Assembly: GCA_002005505.1 (NCBI GenBank)
Contig: KV908571.1
Span: 27,072-91,071, forward strand
Direction: 5' to 3'
Length of the DNA stretch: 64,000 nt
Source of the DNA: Botryococcus braunii
Lineage: Eukaryota > Chlorophyta > Trebouxiophyceae
In this document: positions 45,389 through 55,935 of the stretch, piece after piece
How positions within the stretch are numbered: the stretch's first letter is position 1
Layout of the letters: the number at the start of each line of letters is the position of its first letter
Program-made: the position numbers and the translations under genes
Notes under the pieces: model-generated
Database searches by the model: none
Told to the model about the DNA's origin: nothing
Seen by the model: only the letters and a program-made list of their open reading frames with translations

Positions 45389-46837
45389 CTAGCCCGTCTT
45401 GACCCGTGCCCAATACTCCTTCAACGCCCCAGGGGCATTCCGCAAGTTCGCCTCTGATTCCCACGTGTCATGTTCAGGGGAGTATCCCACCCACCGAACC
45501 AGGAACTCATACGAGCGGCGAGCCTTCCGGTGGTGAAGAATTTTCTCCACCTCGTACTCGTCCTCCCCCTCCAGCACCTCAGCAGGTGGTGGTGGTTGGA
45601 CACTGCCATCCCGGCGGTATCGTTCCAGCCGTGACACATGGAACACGTCATGTATCCTCCAGCGTGCCGGGAGGATCAACTCATAGGAGTTGCCTCCAAC
45701 AGACTTGGCAATTTGGAACGGCCCGACCCACCGAGGCAACAGCTTCGGTGTGCCCTCTTTGAACCTTAGGTTCTTAGCCGACAACAGGACCCAATCTCCT
45801 GGAGCGAACGTGACATCCTTACGCTTCGTGTTAGCGTAACGTGCCTGGCGTTCCGTCGCAATGCGATGTGTGCGCCGAGCTTCTGCCACTAAACGCTGAA
45901 TGCGTTGGACAAAGCTCGAGGCAGCCGGGACCCTGAACTCTGGCAGCACCGATACTGGTAGGTACGGGTGATGACCATAGTTCAACATGAACGGCGTGAA
46001 GCCTGTGCTGGAGTGCTCTGCATTGTTGATAGCAAACTCAGCACACGACAGCTTCTCGTCCCAGTCAGTCTGTGACTTAGACACATACATGCGGAGCATG
46101 TCCTCAAGAACACGGTTCACACGCTCTGTCTGCCCATCCGTCTGAGGATGATACGCCGTGGACATGGCCTGCTTGGTCCCAAGCATCCGACACAAGGCTC
46201 GAGTGAAGTGGCTGGTGAACAGGGGATCCCTGTCAGACACCACTTTCCTAGGCACTCCGTGGAGCTTCCAAATGTGATCCACAAACAGCTTCGCTGTCTG
46301 CTCAGCAGTAGCCGTGGTCTGCGTAGCCACCAAATGAACCATCTTCGTCAGCTTGTCCACCACCACCAGGATGGCATCATGCCCTTCCGCGGTGCGAGGC
46401 AACTGGGTGATGAAGTCCATGGTCACCGTGTCCCACGGTTTATGCGGAAGCTCAAGGGGATGCAACAGCCCCGAAGGCTTTGCATGCCTTGCCTTGTTCT
46501 TCTGGCAGAGGTGACAGTGAGTCACGTACTGCGTCACATCCTGTGTCATCGTCGGCCACCAATAATGGCGGGCAACCAGCTTCAGGGTTTTGTTCACACC
46601 TTGGTGTCCAGCATACGGGCTATCATGCATTTCTTCCATAAGGTGGGATCTAAGCCCAAATGCATGCGGCACAACAATCTTTCCTTCGTGTAACAGGAAG
46701 CCGTCGTGTGCGACCAGAGGCGCCACATTGCTAGGTTCCTTGAACCAAAGGTCTTCCTGATAACCACGCACAAACTTGTCCTTCCACGTCATGCCCTCTC
46801 CCCCACCTGAAGGAGGCCTAGACTCGTGTCCCATACC
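45389..46837 (-). CDS. Outer chromovirus pol, 3' part: integrase and chromodomain
   Basis: This is the continuation of the pol frame from 53,793. The zinc-binding region is H..HQGVNKTL..CHLCQKNK. The catalytic core shows MDFITQLPRT, VSDRDPLF and YHPQTDGQTERVNR (D, D, E). The GPF/Y-like segment WVGPFQIAKSVG and a C-terminal chromodomain (YEVEKILHHRKARRSYEFLVRW..DTWESE) follow. It ends at a stop at 45,389. Removing the inner element and one ACGAG copy joins ..LAAEAR to GMGHES.. in frame, so the coding capacity is broken only by that insertion. Chromodomains direct integration toward marked chromatin in known chromoviruses. Confidence 0.93.
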   Translation of the reverse strand, partial: GMGHESRPPSGGGEGMTWKDKFVRGYQEDLWFKEPSNVAPLVAHDGFLLHEGKIVVPHAFGLRSHLMEEMHDSPYAGHQGVNKTLKLVARHYWWPTMTQDVTQYVTHCHLCQKNKARHAKPSGLLHPLELPHKPWDTVTMDFITQLPRTAEGHDAILVVVDKLTKMVHLVATQTTATAEQTAKLFVDHIWKLHGVPRKVVSDRDPLFTSHFTRALCRMLGTKQAMSTAYHPQTDGQTERVNRVLEDMLRMYVSKSQTDWDEKLSCAEFAINNAEHSSTGFTPFMLNYGHHPYLPVSVLPEFRVPAASSFVQRIQRLVAEARRTHRIATERQARYANTKRKDVTFAPGDWVLLSAKNLRFKEGTPKLLPRWVGPFQIAKSVGGNSYELILPARWRIHDVFHVSRLERYRRDGSVQPPPPAEVLEGEDEYEVEKILHHRKARRSYEFLVRWVGYSPEHDTWESEANLRNAPGALKEYWARVKTG

Positions 46838-46842
46838 ACGAG

Positions 46843-47293
46843 TTTAACGAAGTGAGACGTGTAACTAAGATTTATAACAAGCTAAGCAAGGGTATCAGGC
46901 AAGGGTGACACCGAAGGTAGAAATCGAAGTTCCAATCCGTTACAAGTTCGCAGCCCTCCTCACGCAGGTCGTCCGAGTCTCCAAAGAACAATATATAATG
47001 AACAATGAAGAGAATGCTAGATGTCTCACTCGTAGCAGCAAAACCCAAAGACAATGATCGCCACCCGAGTTCCTAGTCCACCTATGCGCGGATCCGGCTA
47101 CGTCGTCCCTCTACGAGATGCTCTCGCGAGCATAGCGATATGGATGACGAGAGGAGACCCACTAGGATATTACAGTCATTTTCCTACACACAAGGACAAC
47201 GAGATCTACTCGTATCCCAAAGGGCACGAAGAAACATGAACTACGCGCACATCCTACGTGAGACGCGTCGCGTTGACGCGGCACCTCACTACA
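46843..47293 (-). repeat. 3' LTR of inner chromovirus, 451 bp
   Basis: On the minus strand it runs TGTAGTGAGG..CACTTCGTTAAA. It matches 53,337-53,787 with one difference seen. Confidence 0.95.
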
Positions 47294-47310
47294 TACTCCC
47301 CCCCTTATTC
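47294..47310 (-). promoter_or_regulatory. Polypurine tract of inner chromovirus
   Basis: The minus strand reads AATAAGGGGGGGAGTA immediately before the 3' LTR start TGTAGTG. Confidence 0.75.
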
Positions 47311-47851
47311 CTGTGCGTCCCCGCGCAGAAGGCAGAGCGCAACAACAAACAGACAAGGCAAACAAAGGAACAGAAAGACCTTCCAACATGCGGAGACTCA
47401 GACTTAGACCTACGGGCAACCCGCCTCCCGTGTTGCCAGACCCCAGCCGAATGCTGCGTATCGGGGTCCCCACCATAATGCAATAAGAACAAGGATCAGG
47501 CATGACTAACAGAACAAAAGACAAAACACTGAGAGAAAAACGAAAGTCCACATGATGAACAGCCAAAATGAGACACAAGGGCAGAGCTAAAAGTCCAGAT
47601 GTCCAAAAGTCCAGAGTCCAAGGGGAGTCCAATTTCCACATATAGTCCAGTATTACGCCAGTATTGCACCATATTGATCAGGTGTGGTAGTGAAGTGAAA
47701 AGGCCATACACCTAATGTGCACAAAAATCTATCCAGGTAAGGGACCCATGGTCAACCCTACCGGGTAAGGCAGCCTTACCCTAGCCTATCCAAAGTCCAT
47801 ATGGCCATACAGAGAGACCCCTCCAAGGAGGGCCAACCGGTCGACGGGACC
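47311..47851 (-). other. 3' untranslated region of inner chromovirus
   Basis: Non-coding between the pol stop and the polypurine tract. No further gene recognised. Confidence 0.6.
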
Positions 47852-50800
47852 CTAAGGGTGGACCCTAGGAGTCGTGCCCTTGGGAGGCAATGGCGGGAGC
47901 CCGTGACTCTCTCTGTATTCTTCCACTTTCTTGTGGCAACGCGTGAAATGGTTGAGTGGCTCCCAACTGTCCTCGCTGGGATCGTGGCCCTTCCAGCGGA
48001 CGAGATATTGCAGATGAGGGGACCCGTCCGGGTCGTACAGAGCACGGCCGCGGTCATCGGTGCGCGGCTTGTGATCCAGAATGGTCTCAACCTCATACTC
48101 AATGTGATTGTTGACGAGGTGCGGGGGTGGCGGCGGCGTGCGCACGCGGGCGCCCTCTGCAGTGCGGTAGAGGGTGAGGAAATTCACATTGACTACGGGG
48201 TGGTAGTGGTCGTAGCCGTCGGGGAAGTCCAGACGGTAAGCATTGGGACCGGGAGAGTCAAGGACCTTGAAGGGCCCCACGCGGCGAGGCGCAAACTTGT
48301 GTGGAAGTTTGCGGTGCACTGCAAAGAAGTCCCGGTCCACCAGCACGAAGTCACCGGTGGCGAAGGTGACATTGCTACGGCGCCTATTCGCATAGGCGGC
48401 CTGACGGTCTTGGGCTGCAGCCAAAAACTTTTGTGCCCGTCGGATGTCTGAGCCCATCTTCCGCACAAAGTCATCCGCATTCCCAATTCCAGTTTTGCCC
48501 AAGTGGCCATTCGCAAACGGCACGTTTGGATCTTGGCCATACGTGAGCCGAAAGGGTGTGGTGTTTATTGAGGTTTGCCATGCGTTGTTATATGCGAATT
48601 CTGCTTCAGGCAAGTAACTATCCCAGTCCTTCCCATGATCCGCCACATAGTGTTTCAGATAATCTCCCAAGATGCGGTTTGTCCTTTCGGTTTGACCATC
48701 CGTTTGAGGATGGAAAGCAGTTGAAAGGGCAGGTCGACATCCCGTAAGTTCATGTAATGCCTTCATAAACTTACTCACAAAGCGGGGATCCCGATCAGAA
48801 ACAATTTCCTCCGGATACCCATGATACATCCACACCCGTGTCCTTAGCAATTGTGCTACAGTATAAGCATCAGCATTCATGGTTGTAGCAGCAAAATGAG
48901 CACACTTGCTAAGCCTATCCACAACAACCCAAATCGCATCATGTCCACTTGGGGTCTTTGGGAGGTTAGTAATAAAATCCATAGACACACTTTGCCACTT
49001 CCTTGCTGGTATTTGTAAGGGGTGAAGAAGACCAGCAGGCAAAGTATTCCGAGCCTTGACTCGTTGACAAGAGTCACAATGAGCAACATAGGCTTTGACA
49101 TCCTCATACATTCCCGGCCAGTACCATTCCCTTGTTACAAGCTCGTACATGCGAGTTACTCCAGGGTGACCAACATGAGGTGGATCATGTAAAGCTTCCA
49201 AAATTCCACGTCGTAGGTTCTCCACGATAAGTTCCCCATCTTTCCTTTCCTCAAACAATGCAGGAACATATTTCCGTCCATTCCTCTCCCAAAAGCCTCC
49301 CTTTAGACTAACCTTCCTTCTATTCGCACGCGCTGCCAACCACGGATCGTATGTGTAAGCCTTCTCAAGTTTGCCAAGTAGGGATTCGTACCCATCGGTC
49401 TCGCGGGTAAGCTCACTCGGGCTGGCCAACCCGATTTGCTCCATCGTGCCGAGGGAGCTTGGGGTCTCGTGAGCGGGCCCCGGGAGCGTGACCTTGGGGA
49501 CCTTGCGGACCCGAGCTGTGAGGGTACCCTCGACATCCCGGCTGGAGGGGGTGAGGGAGTCCGGACTGGTGCGCCGACGCTTGCGCCGGAGGGCAGCCCC
49601 GGCCACAGCAGCCCCATTGTGCCTCCCCCCAGGTCCAGGGTGTTGAGTGAAGTGACACCTGGAGAGCGGATCCGCAATGTTGGTCTTGCCCGGTTCCCAT
49701 ACCCATTCAATCTCAAACTCCTGCAGGCGCTCGGCCCACCGAGCCCTCCGAGGACTAAGCCCCACCTGTTGACCCAAGAAGGTGTTGCACTTGTGATCCG
49801 TCACCACCGTTACTGGCTTACCTAACAAATAACATCTCCATTCCGTGAGAGCATACACTACAGCCAATAACTCCCGTTCCGTGGCACTGTAGTTCCTCTC
49901 GCTTGCTCCCAACTTTTTACTGAAATACGCACAAACCTTCCCATCTTGAAATAGCACAGCTCCCACGCCGTAATCGCATGCATCGCACACTACCTTAAAT
50001 GGCCGACGTACGTCCGGGAGTGTTAAGATAGGGGCACTTACCAAAGCTTCCTTTATGTTGTCAAATGCTTCCTGTTGTTCCTGTCCCCACTTCCAAGGTG
50101 CTTTTGCCCCAGAGAGAGCTGTCAATGGGGTTGCCAGGATACTGTAGTTCTGAATAAACTTTCGAAAGTAATTAGACAACCCAAGAAACCTCCTAACTTC
50201 CGTTACGTTTGTGGGCGTAGGCCACTCCTGCACCACCTTGACTTTATCCATATCCACTTCCAACCCATTTTCCCCAATGATGTGTCCCAAGTATTTCAAT
50301 TGTTTCTCAAAGAAAGAGCATTTGACAAGTTTTGCCAGGAGTTGATGTTCGCGTAGACGGGTGAAAACTCTGTCCAACTGCAGAAGGTGTTCCTCTTCCG
50401 TTTTGCTATAAATGAGCACATCATCCAAGTATACAACCAAAAAGCCTTCCCTTATAAAGTCGTGAAAAACCTCATTCATAAGCCGTTGAAATGTCGCGGG
50501 CGCGTTGGTCAAACCAAAGGGAAGTACAAGAAATTCGTACAAGCCAAAAGGGGTCCTGAAGGCAGTTTTAGGCACATCCTCCTTGCGAAGTCGCACTTGA
50601 TGGTACCCAGACAACAAGTCCAAGCTCGAAAACACCTTGGCTCCCTTAAGCCTATCCAACAGATCGTCAATTCTGGGGAGAGGGTACCTATCCGAGATGG
50701 TAATTTTATTCAGGGGACGGTAGTCTATTACCATACGCAAACTTCCATCCTTCTTTCTAACAAACAAAACAGGTGATGCAAATGGTGAGCAACTTGGCCT

Positions 50801-52039
50801 GATCAATCCCAATTTTAACAACTCATCAACCGTTTTTTCGCATTCCGCAAGCTCACTTGGAGCAAGACGGTACGCGGGCCTATTGGGGGGCCGATGTCCT
50901 TCTTCCAAATTTATTGTGTGAAACACTTCCCGCTCCGGGGGTAACCCCGGGAGTTGTTTTGCAAACAAGTCCTCATTTGCAAGTAACAAGTTTTTCAGGG
51001 CCTGTGGCTTGCCTTCCAACATGTCATTTATTTGATGAGTGAAAGTCATACCGGCACTACTGGGGGGTTTTGTGACGACGGGGGTGTCGTCCATAGATTT
51101 GTCGGTGTCCGCCAAGTCGGCCTCACTTGAGGCGTCCTCCCCGGTGATGTCCACCAGTTCAGCCTGCTCATTCACAAGCACAGTATACAAACAAACCTTC
51201 CAAACATCTTGACCCTTCCATCCTTTTCCATTCCTATCCTTCCTTCCTTCCTTCCTCTCTTGTGCTTGTAAACCCCAAATAAGTTTTGGCCCCACTGGCA
51301 ACGATGAATTTGCGTGTTTTAGGGTGACCCACTTCCCATTATGTCTAAATTGAGCAGCCTTTACACAAAAATCAATTGAGACTCCTCTTTCTTCCATCCA
51401 GTCCTGCCCCAAAATCATGTCTACCCCATCAATCATGGCAGGGCTTACAATGAAGTTGTGACGGGAAGTTATACCAGGCTTGAGTGTAAACGACACATCT
51501 ACCGTTCCTTTCGTATCGGACACACTTCCATCAGCAAGAGTCACGGATATGCATGCGGGTTTGTATCGCACCCCTAGCCCTTGCAAAGTATCACTTTCAA
51601 TAAACGAATGAGATGCCCCACTATCAAACAACACTGAAAGGATTTTCCCCTTAACATTCGCCGGAAAGGTCATAGCTAGCGGAGAGTCAGTAGTAACACT
51701 TCCCATGGTGAGTGTGGGTCTTGGGGGAACCACACAACATACAAAAGAGAATGGGTATACACTAGTTTGACCATTCATGTCCACCGCCTGTCCCTTCCTT
51801 CCTGAACACACTTCTACAATCCTTCCTCGCATACGGTGAGCATAGAGACTCTTACTTTTCCAAGTTTTCCTTCCCACAATGAAACAACAAGTGAGGGACG
51901 GGTTGCACCTTTGTTCCCATAAAAACTTGGAAATCTCAGATTCAGCCTTCCTAACATTTGGCACCACAAGGTTCACCCCTTCCTTTCCCAAATTGGAGGC
52001 CACAAGAGAGTGCAAAACATGCAAGCAAGTGGCATCCAT
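47852..52039 (-). CDS. Inner chromovirus pol polyprotein, intact
   Basis: 1,395 codons without interruption. The aspartic protease site is FDSGASHSFIE, near residue 140. RT has [43 protein letters not shown] and the catalytic VYLDDVLIYSK. RNase H has FKVVCDACDYGVGAVL, ERELLAVVYAL and NIADPLSR. Integrase has H..HVGHPGVTRMY..CDSCQRVK, MDFITNLPKTPSG, VSDRDPRF and FHPQTDGQTERTNR (D, D, E), then GPF..VLDSPGPNAY. The C-terminal chromodomain is YEVETILDHK..YLVRWKGHDPSEDSWEPL. The chosen ATG lies 11 bp after the gag stop in a different frame. Pol is open upstream of it, so a frameshift or internal start could be used. All catalytic residues checked are present. Confidence 0.96.
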   Translation of the reverse strand: MDATCLHVLHSLVASNLGKEGVNLVVPNVRKAESEISKFLWEQRCNPSLTCCFIVGRKTWKSKSLYAHRMRGRIVEVCSGRKGQAVDMNGQTSVYPFSFVCCVVPPRPTLTMGSVTTDSPLAMTFPANVKGKILSVLFDSGASHSFIESDTLQGLGVRYKPACISVTLADGSVSDTKGTVDVSFTLKPGITSRHNFIVSPAMIDGVDMILGQDWMEERGVSIDFCVKAAQFRHNGKWVTLKHANSSLPVGPKLIWGLQAQERKEGRKDRNGKGWKGQDVWKVCLYTVLVNEQAELVDITGEDASSEADLADTDKSMDDTPVVTKPPSSAGMTFTHQINDMLEGKPQALKNLLLANEDLFAKQLPGLPPEREVFHTINLEEGHRPPNRPAYRLAPSELAECEKTVDELLKLGLIRPSCSPFASPVLFVRKKDGSLRMVIDYRPLNKITISDRYPLPRIDDLLDRLKGAKVFSSLDLLSGYHQVRLRKEDVPKTAFRTPFGLYEFLVLPFGLTNAPATFQRLMNEVFHDFIREGFLVVYLDDVLIYSKTEEEHLLQLDRVFTRLREHQLLAKLVKCSFFEKQLKYLGHIIGENGLEVDMDKVKVVQEWPTPTNVTEVRRFLGLSNYFRKFIQNYSILATPLTALSGAKAPWKWGQEQQEAFDNIKEALVSAPILTLPDVRRPFKVVCDACDYGVGAVLFQDGKVCAYFSKKLGASERNYSATERELLAVVYALTEWRCYLLGKPVTVVTDHKCNTFLGQQVGLSPRRARWAERLQEFEIEWVWEPGKTNIADPLSRCHFTQHPGPGGRHNGAAVAGAALRRKRRRTSPDSLTPSSRDVEGTLTARVRKVPKVTLPGPAHETPSSLGTMEQIGLASPSELTRETDGYESLLGKLEKAYTYDPWLAARANRRKVSLKGGFWERNGRKYVPALFEERKDGELIVENLRRGILEALHDPPHVGHPGVTRMYELVTREWYWPGMYEDVKAYVAHCDSCQRVKARNTLPAGLLHPLQIPARKWQSVSMDFITNLPKTPSGHDAIWVVVDRLSKCAHFAATTMNADAYTVAQLLRTRVWMYHGYPEEIVSDRDPRFVSKFMKALHELTGCRPALSTAFHPQTDGQTERTNRILGDYLKHYVADHGKDWDSYLPEAEFAYNNAWQTSINTTPFRLTYGQDPNVPFANGHLGKTGIGNADDFVRKMGSDIRRAQKFLAAAQDRQAAYANRRRSNVTFATGDFVLVDRDFFAVHRKLPHKFAPRRVGPFKVLDSPGPNAYRLDFPDGYDHYHPVVNVNFLTLYRTAEGARVRTPPPPPHLVNNHIEYEVETILDHKPRTDDRGRALYDPDGSPHLQYLVRWKGHDPSEDSWEPLNHFTRCHKKVEEYRESHGLPPLPPKGTTPRVHP

Positions 52040-52050
52040 GGCTTCAGAAT

Positions 52051-53277
52051 TTACTTTTGAGGATTATGCCCCGGCCCTTTTCCCTTCCAATGTGCTCCCC
52101 GGCCACCACGGCCCTTCCACTGCCCACCTCGAGCTTGATTAGAGGGGACAGGAGGAGGTGGGGGCAATTGACTGTCGCGCCTGCTCTTCCTTTGCAAGTA
52201 GTCCCGCTTGGCCTGACATTGCCATTGCTCGTGACCAAAGTTTTTGCAGAAATAACACTGGCGCTCGGAGGGGACGCTTGTCCGAGAATCTAACTTCCCA
52301 CCAACGTTGTGTCCGACGGCTCCAAGCACAGGCCCCTGGGTGAATCCCGGAAAGTATGCCGGCGTGCTTGTTGGAGTCCTCTTCACAACGTTGAGAACCT
52401 TCCTTCCTTCCTGTCCCCTCAGCATCCCCCCTGATTTTAAGTTGCTTTCATATTGCACCACATAAGTGCACATTGAGTCGAGGCTTGTGAACCTGACACC
52501 AGTTTGAGGGTTAACTGTGCAAGCAACTCTAATAGGAGCATTCAGGCCTTTGAGGAACATATATATTTTATCATTTTCGCAGATGTCATATTCGGTTTCT
52601 ACATCACTCAACAAGGAAATAAACCTTTCTATGTATCTTTCAACGCTTTCTTGCCCTTGATAAACATGGTCTAATTTTTGCCGGGCAGCCATAACCAAAT
52701 CGGTAGAGTCGTAACGATTTCCCATAAAATTGTTAAAGTCTTCCCATGTTGGCTCTGTTTGACCTCCTTCCCTTTCCTTCCTTTTGAGGTATGTCCCCCA
52801 CACCTTTGTAGGTCGCTCCTCCATACATTGCAGCGCGACTGCCACCCACTTGTCCCTTGACACATTTGAAATGTTCACATATGATTCCACCTTACTAGCA
52901 AAGAATTGGAAGCTTCCTCTTTTTCCTGTAAACATGGCTGGTGTAGGCACACGCACGACGTTAGTGGTGGATGACGTCCGCTTGGATGCTCGTTCTCCCT
53001 CCAAGGCCTCAATCCGCTTCAATAACCGTAGAATTAGGGATTTAGTCTTATTTTTCTTCAAGGGTGTCTTCAAAGGAGTGGGTTTGGGTTTCGTTTTGGG
53101 TGTGGTCGGTTTGGGCGATGGGGCCAATTGCAATTCCGTTTCGGACTCTTCCAAAAGATCATCGACTTCAATACCTTCCTTTTCCAAACCTTCCAAAATT
53201 TCTTTCTCTTTAAGAGGGAGACCGGAGTACTTTTTTCCTTTCCGTTTAACCGCCATCATATCAATGGAACAATGCAA
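52051..53277 (-). CDS. Inner chromovirus gag, intact
   Basis: 408 codons encoding the capsid/nucleocapsid polyprotein that packages element RNA. After an acidic N-terminal part and a Lys/Thr/Pro-rich linker comes the retrotransposon gag domain (about residues 110-270: FFASKVESYVN, VYQGQESVERYIERFISLLSD, MFLKGLNAPIR). A zinc knuckle CYFCKNFGHEQWQC follows, with a basic Gly-rich tail ending in a TAA at 52,051. The ATG at 53,277 lies about 45 bp inside the primer-binding site. It is related to the gag at 38,552-39,817. Confidence 0.94.
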   Translation of the reverse strand: MHCSIDMMAVKRKGKKYSGLPLKEKEILEGLEKEGIEVDDLLEESETELQLAPSPKPTTPKTKPKPTPLKTPLKKNKTKSLILRLLKRIEALEGERASKRTSSTTNVVRVPTPAMFTGKRGSFQFFASKVESYVNISNVSRDKWVAVALQCMEERPTKVWGTYLKRKEREGGQTEPTWEDFNNFMGNRYDSTDLVMAARQKLDHVYQGQESVERYIERFISLLSDVETEYDICENDKIYMFLKGLNAPIRVACTVNPQTGVRFTSLDSMCTYVVQYESNLKSGGMLRGQEGRKVLNVVKRTPTSTPAYFPGFTQGPVLGAVGHNVGGKLDSRTSVPSERQCYFCKNFGHEQWQCQAKRDYLQRKSRRDSQLPPPPPVPSNQARGGQWKGRGGRGAHWKGKGPGHNPQK

Positions 53278-53323
53278 TTACAACCTTCCTTACGTCTCCC
53301 TTCGGTTCGAGGCTCTAACCGCC

Positions 53324-53335
53324 TCGCCGATACCA
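53324..53335 (-). promoter_or_regulatory. Primer-binding site of inner chromovirus (TGGTATCGGCGA)
   Basis: Minus strand, one base after the 5' LTR (which ends CGTTAAA). Confidence 0.8.
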
Positions 53336-53336
53336 A

Positions 53337-53787
53337 TTTAACGAAGTGAGACGTGTAACTAAGATTTATAACAAGCTAAGCAAGGGTATCAGGCAAGGGT
53401 GACACCGAAGGTAGAAATCGAAGTTCCAATCCGTTACAAGTTCGCAGCCCTCCTCACGCAGGTCGTCCGAGTCTCCAAAGAACAATATATAATGAACAAT
53501 GAAGAGAATGCTAGATGTCTCACTCGTAGCAGCAAAACCCAAAGACAATGATCGCCACCCGAGTTCCTAGTCCACCTATGCGCGGATCCGGCTACGTCGT
53601 CCCTCTACGAGATGCTCTCGCGAGCATAGCGATATGGATGACGAGAGGAGACCCACTAGGATATTACAGTCATTTTCCTACACACAAGGACAACGAGATC
53701 TACTCGTATCCCAAAGGGCACGAAGAAACATGAACTACGCGCACATCCTACGTGAGACGCGTCGCGCTGACGCGGCACCTCACTACA
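53337..53787 (-). repeat. 5' LTR of inner chromovirus, 451 bp
   Basis: Pairs with 46,843-47,293 and abuts ACGAG at 53,788-53,792. Confidence 0.95.
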
Positions 53788-53792
53788 ACGAG

Positions 53793-55893
53793 CCTCTGCA
53801 GCCAAGGGAGTACCCTGTGCCCGGGTAACGGCGCAAATGACATCCCGAAGGGAGCGATTTGGAAGACAAGGGGGACCCTCCGAAACGTATGAACGAGTGG
53901 AACGAACCACAACCGCGTTCACCAATGAGTTGGGAGGTGGATATCCCACCGGCGTGCGGCTCAGCGCATCGGCAACCACATTTGAGGCACCCGCCATATG
54001 TTCCCATGTGAAATGGAACCGGGAGAGAAACTCTGCCCAACGTGTCTGGCGGCGGCTCAACTGTGCCACAGTATCAAGGTAGGTAATAGCCTTGTGGTCA
54101 GTGACCACGCGGAACTCCGGCCCACCTTCAAGATAACAGCGCCACACCGTTAAGGCGTGAACCACTGCTAGCAGCTCTTGCTCCCCAGTAGGATAATTGA
54201 TTTCTGCCGGTGTGAGGCGACGACTCTCAAAGGCAATGGGGCGGCCCTCTTGATATAAGACGGCCCCTAGACCTGCCAAGGAGGCATCCGTGTGCACCTC
54301 AAACGGCTTAGTGAAATCCGGGAAAGCTAAGCACGGAGCTTGAGTCAAAGCCTGCTTAATAGCATCAAAGGCTTGCTGACACGAGCTCTTCCAGTCCCAA
54401 AGGACACCCTTGCGAGTCATGCCATGCAGGGGCATGGCCAGCCTTGCAAAGTCCTTAATGAACTTACGGAAGTATGTTGCCAATCCAAGAAAGGATCGCA
54501 ACTCCGGTAAGCACGTGGGCTTAGGCCAATTGTAGACTGCAGCAAACTTGCGTGGATCAACCTTCACGCCCTCAGAAGAGACAATATGGCCCAAGTAAGC
54601 CACTTCAGACTTAGCGAAGGAGCACTTCTTCATGTTTGCATAGAGCTGATGCTCTCGAAGAAGCTCCAACACTTGCCGCAAATGCTGGCAATGCTCCTCT
54701 GGGGTCTTACTGTAGATGAGGATGTCATCTAAGTACACCAGGACAAACTTATGCAGATACGGCCGGAATATTGTATTCATTGCCGTCTGAAAAGTTGCCG
54801 GCGCGTTCGTCAATCCGAACGGCAAGACACGCCAGTGAAACAATCCGTCGGGTGTACGAAAGGCAGTCTTAGGTACATCCTCGTCGGATATCCGGATCTG
54901 ATGGTACCCTGATGTCAAGTCCAGACTTGTAAACAAGGTCGCACCTTGAAGCTGATCCAGTGCATCATCAATGCGTGGCATTGGGTACTTGTTCTTGACG
55001 GTGAGTTTGTTCAGTGCGCGATAATCTATGACCATCCGCAAACCCCCGTCCTTCTTCTGGACAAACAGGATCGGTGCACCGTAAGGAGAAGTCGAAGGTT
55101 CTATGAACTTCTTCTCTAGGAGCAGCTTCACCTGCCTCTCAGCTTCCATCACCTCCGAACGAGACAGTCGGTAGAAGGGTCGTGATGGAGGCTTCGCGTG
55201 TGGATCAATCAGAGGGATTGTGTGAGAAACCCCAGGACGGTCAGGGGGAAGCCCTGGCACGTCTTCAGGGAAGACATCTGCAAACTCTTGTAGCAAAGAG
55301 TGCACACTCACAGGTACTTCCACAAGCGATGCTTCAGAAGACAGCAATTGCGTTACAGATGATAAGAACGTTTTACACCCCGCGCGCGCAAGACGCTTGG
55401 CCTGTACCATCGTTATGACTAACTTCTTTACATCTGTACAATCAGAGTCAGTCATGGCGATGTTGTCCTTACATCGTAACCGAAAGGGCTTACCCTTCCT
55501 AGTGTACCCAGTGACACATTTGTCATCGAAGTTCACACTAGCACGAGCTCTGGTCAACCATTGCTGCCCTAACAACACATCCCACTCACAGGAGTGAACA
55601 TGCATCACTGTACAAGTTACAGCAGCAAAACGGTAACCCTGGATCGTCACAGAGATTGTAACATGCCCAAGATGATCAACTTCCAGGCCATTGGCCATTT
55701 GCAACACTGCCTTCTCCGTGGGTGACTCTATTTGTAGACCAAGTCGATCCGCGAGCGCTGCACTGATGATGTTGCAGCTAGCTCCAGAGTCAGCCAATAC
55801 CTGGCAGTGCACGCCTTGCACCTGGCCACCAAAAATCATAGTCAGCTTTTGCACCTCAGCATCTGGGTGGAAAGCATTAGCTATAATCTGCAT
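53793..55893 (-). CDS. Outer chromovirus pol, 5' part: protease, RT, RNase H
   Basis: It starts MQIIANAFHP. The protease site is VLADSGASCNII, near residue 35. RT carries [43 protein letters not shown] and the catalytic VYLDDILIYSK. RNase H carries FEVHTDASLAGLGAVL, EQELLAVVHAL and NVVADALSR. The frame then reads a few codons into the inner element LTR at 53,787. It continues at 46,837 once that insertion is removed. Pol lies in the same frame as gag, separated by one TGA and 42 bp of open sequence. All key residues inspected are present. Confidence 0.94.
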
Positions 55894-55935
55894 TGGACTT
55901 ACATCAGCCCCCGCTTGGTCTGAAGGCCCATACCT

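Larger units (their letters stand above)
46843..53787 (-). mobile_element. Inner Ty3/gypsy chromovirus, apparently intact and young
   Basis: Length 6,945 bp. It has 451-bp LTRs (46,843-47,293 and 53,337-53,787), an ACGAG target duplication (46,838-46,842 and 53,788-53,792), primer-binding site, gag, pol and polypurine tract. Reading the LTRs side by side shows one difference, at the GTCGCG(T/C)TGACG site. Both main frames are open. It is inserted in the outer chromovirus pol between RNase H and integrase. Confidence 0.96.
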
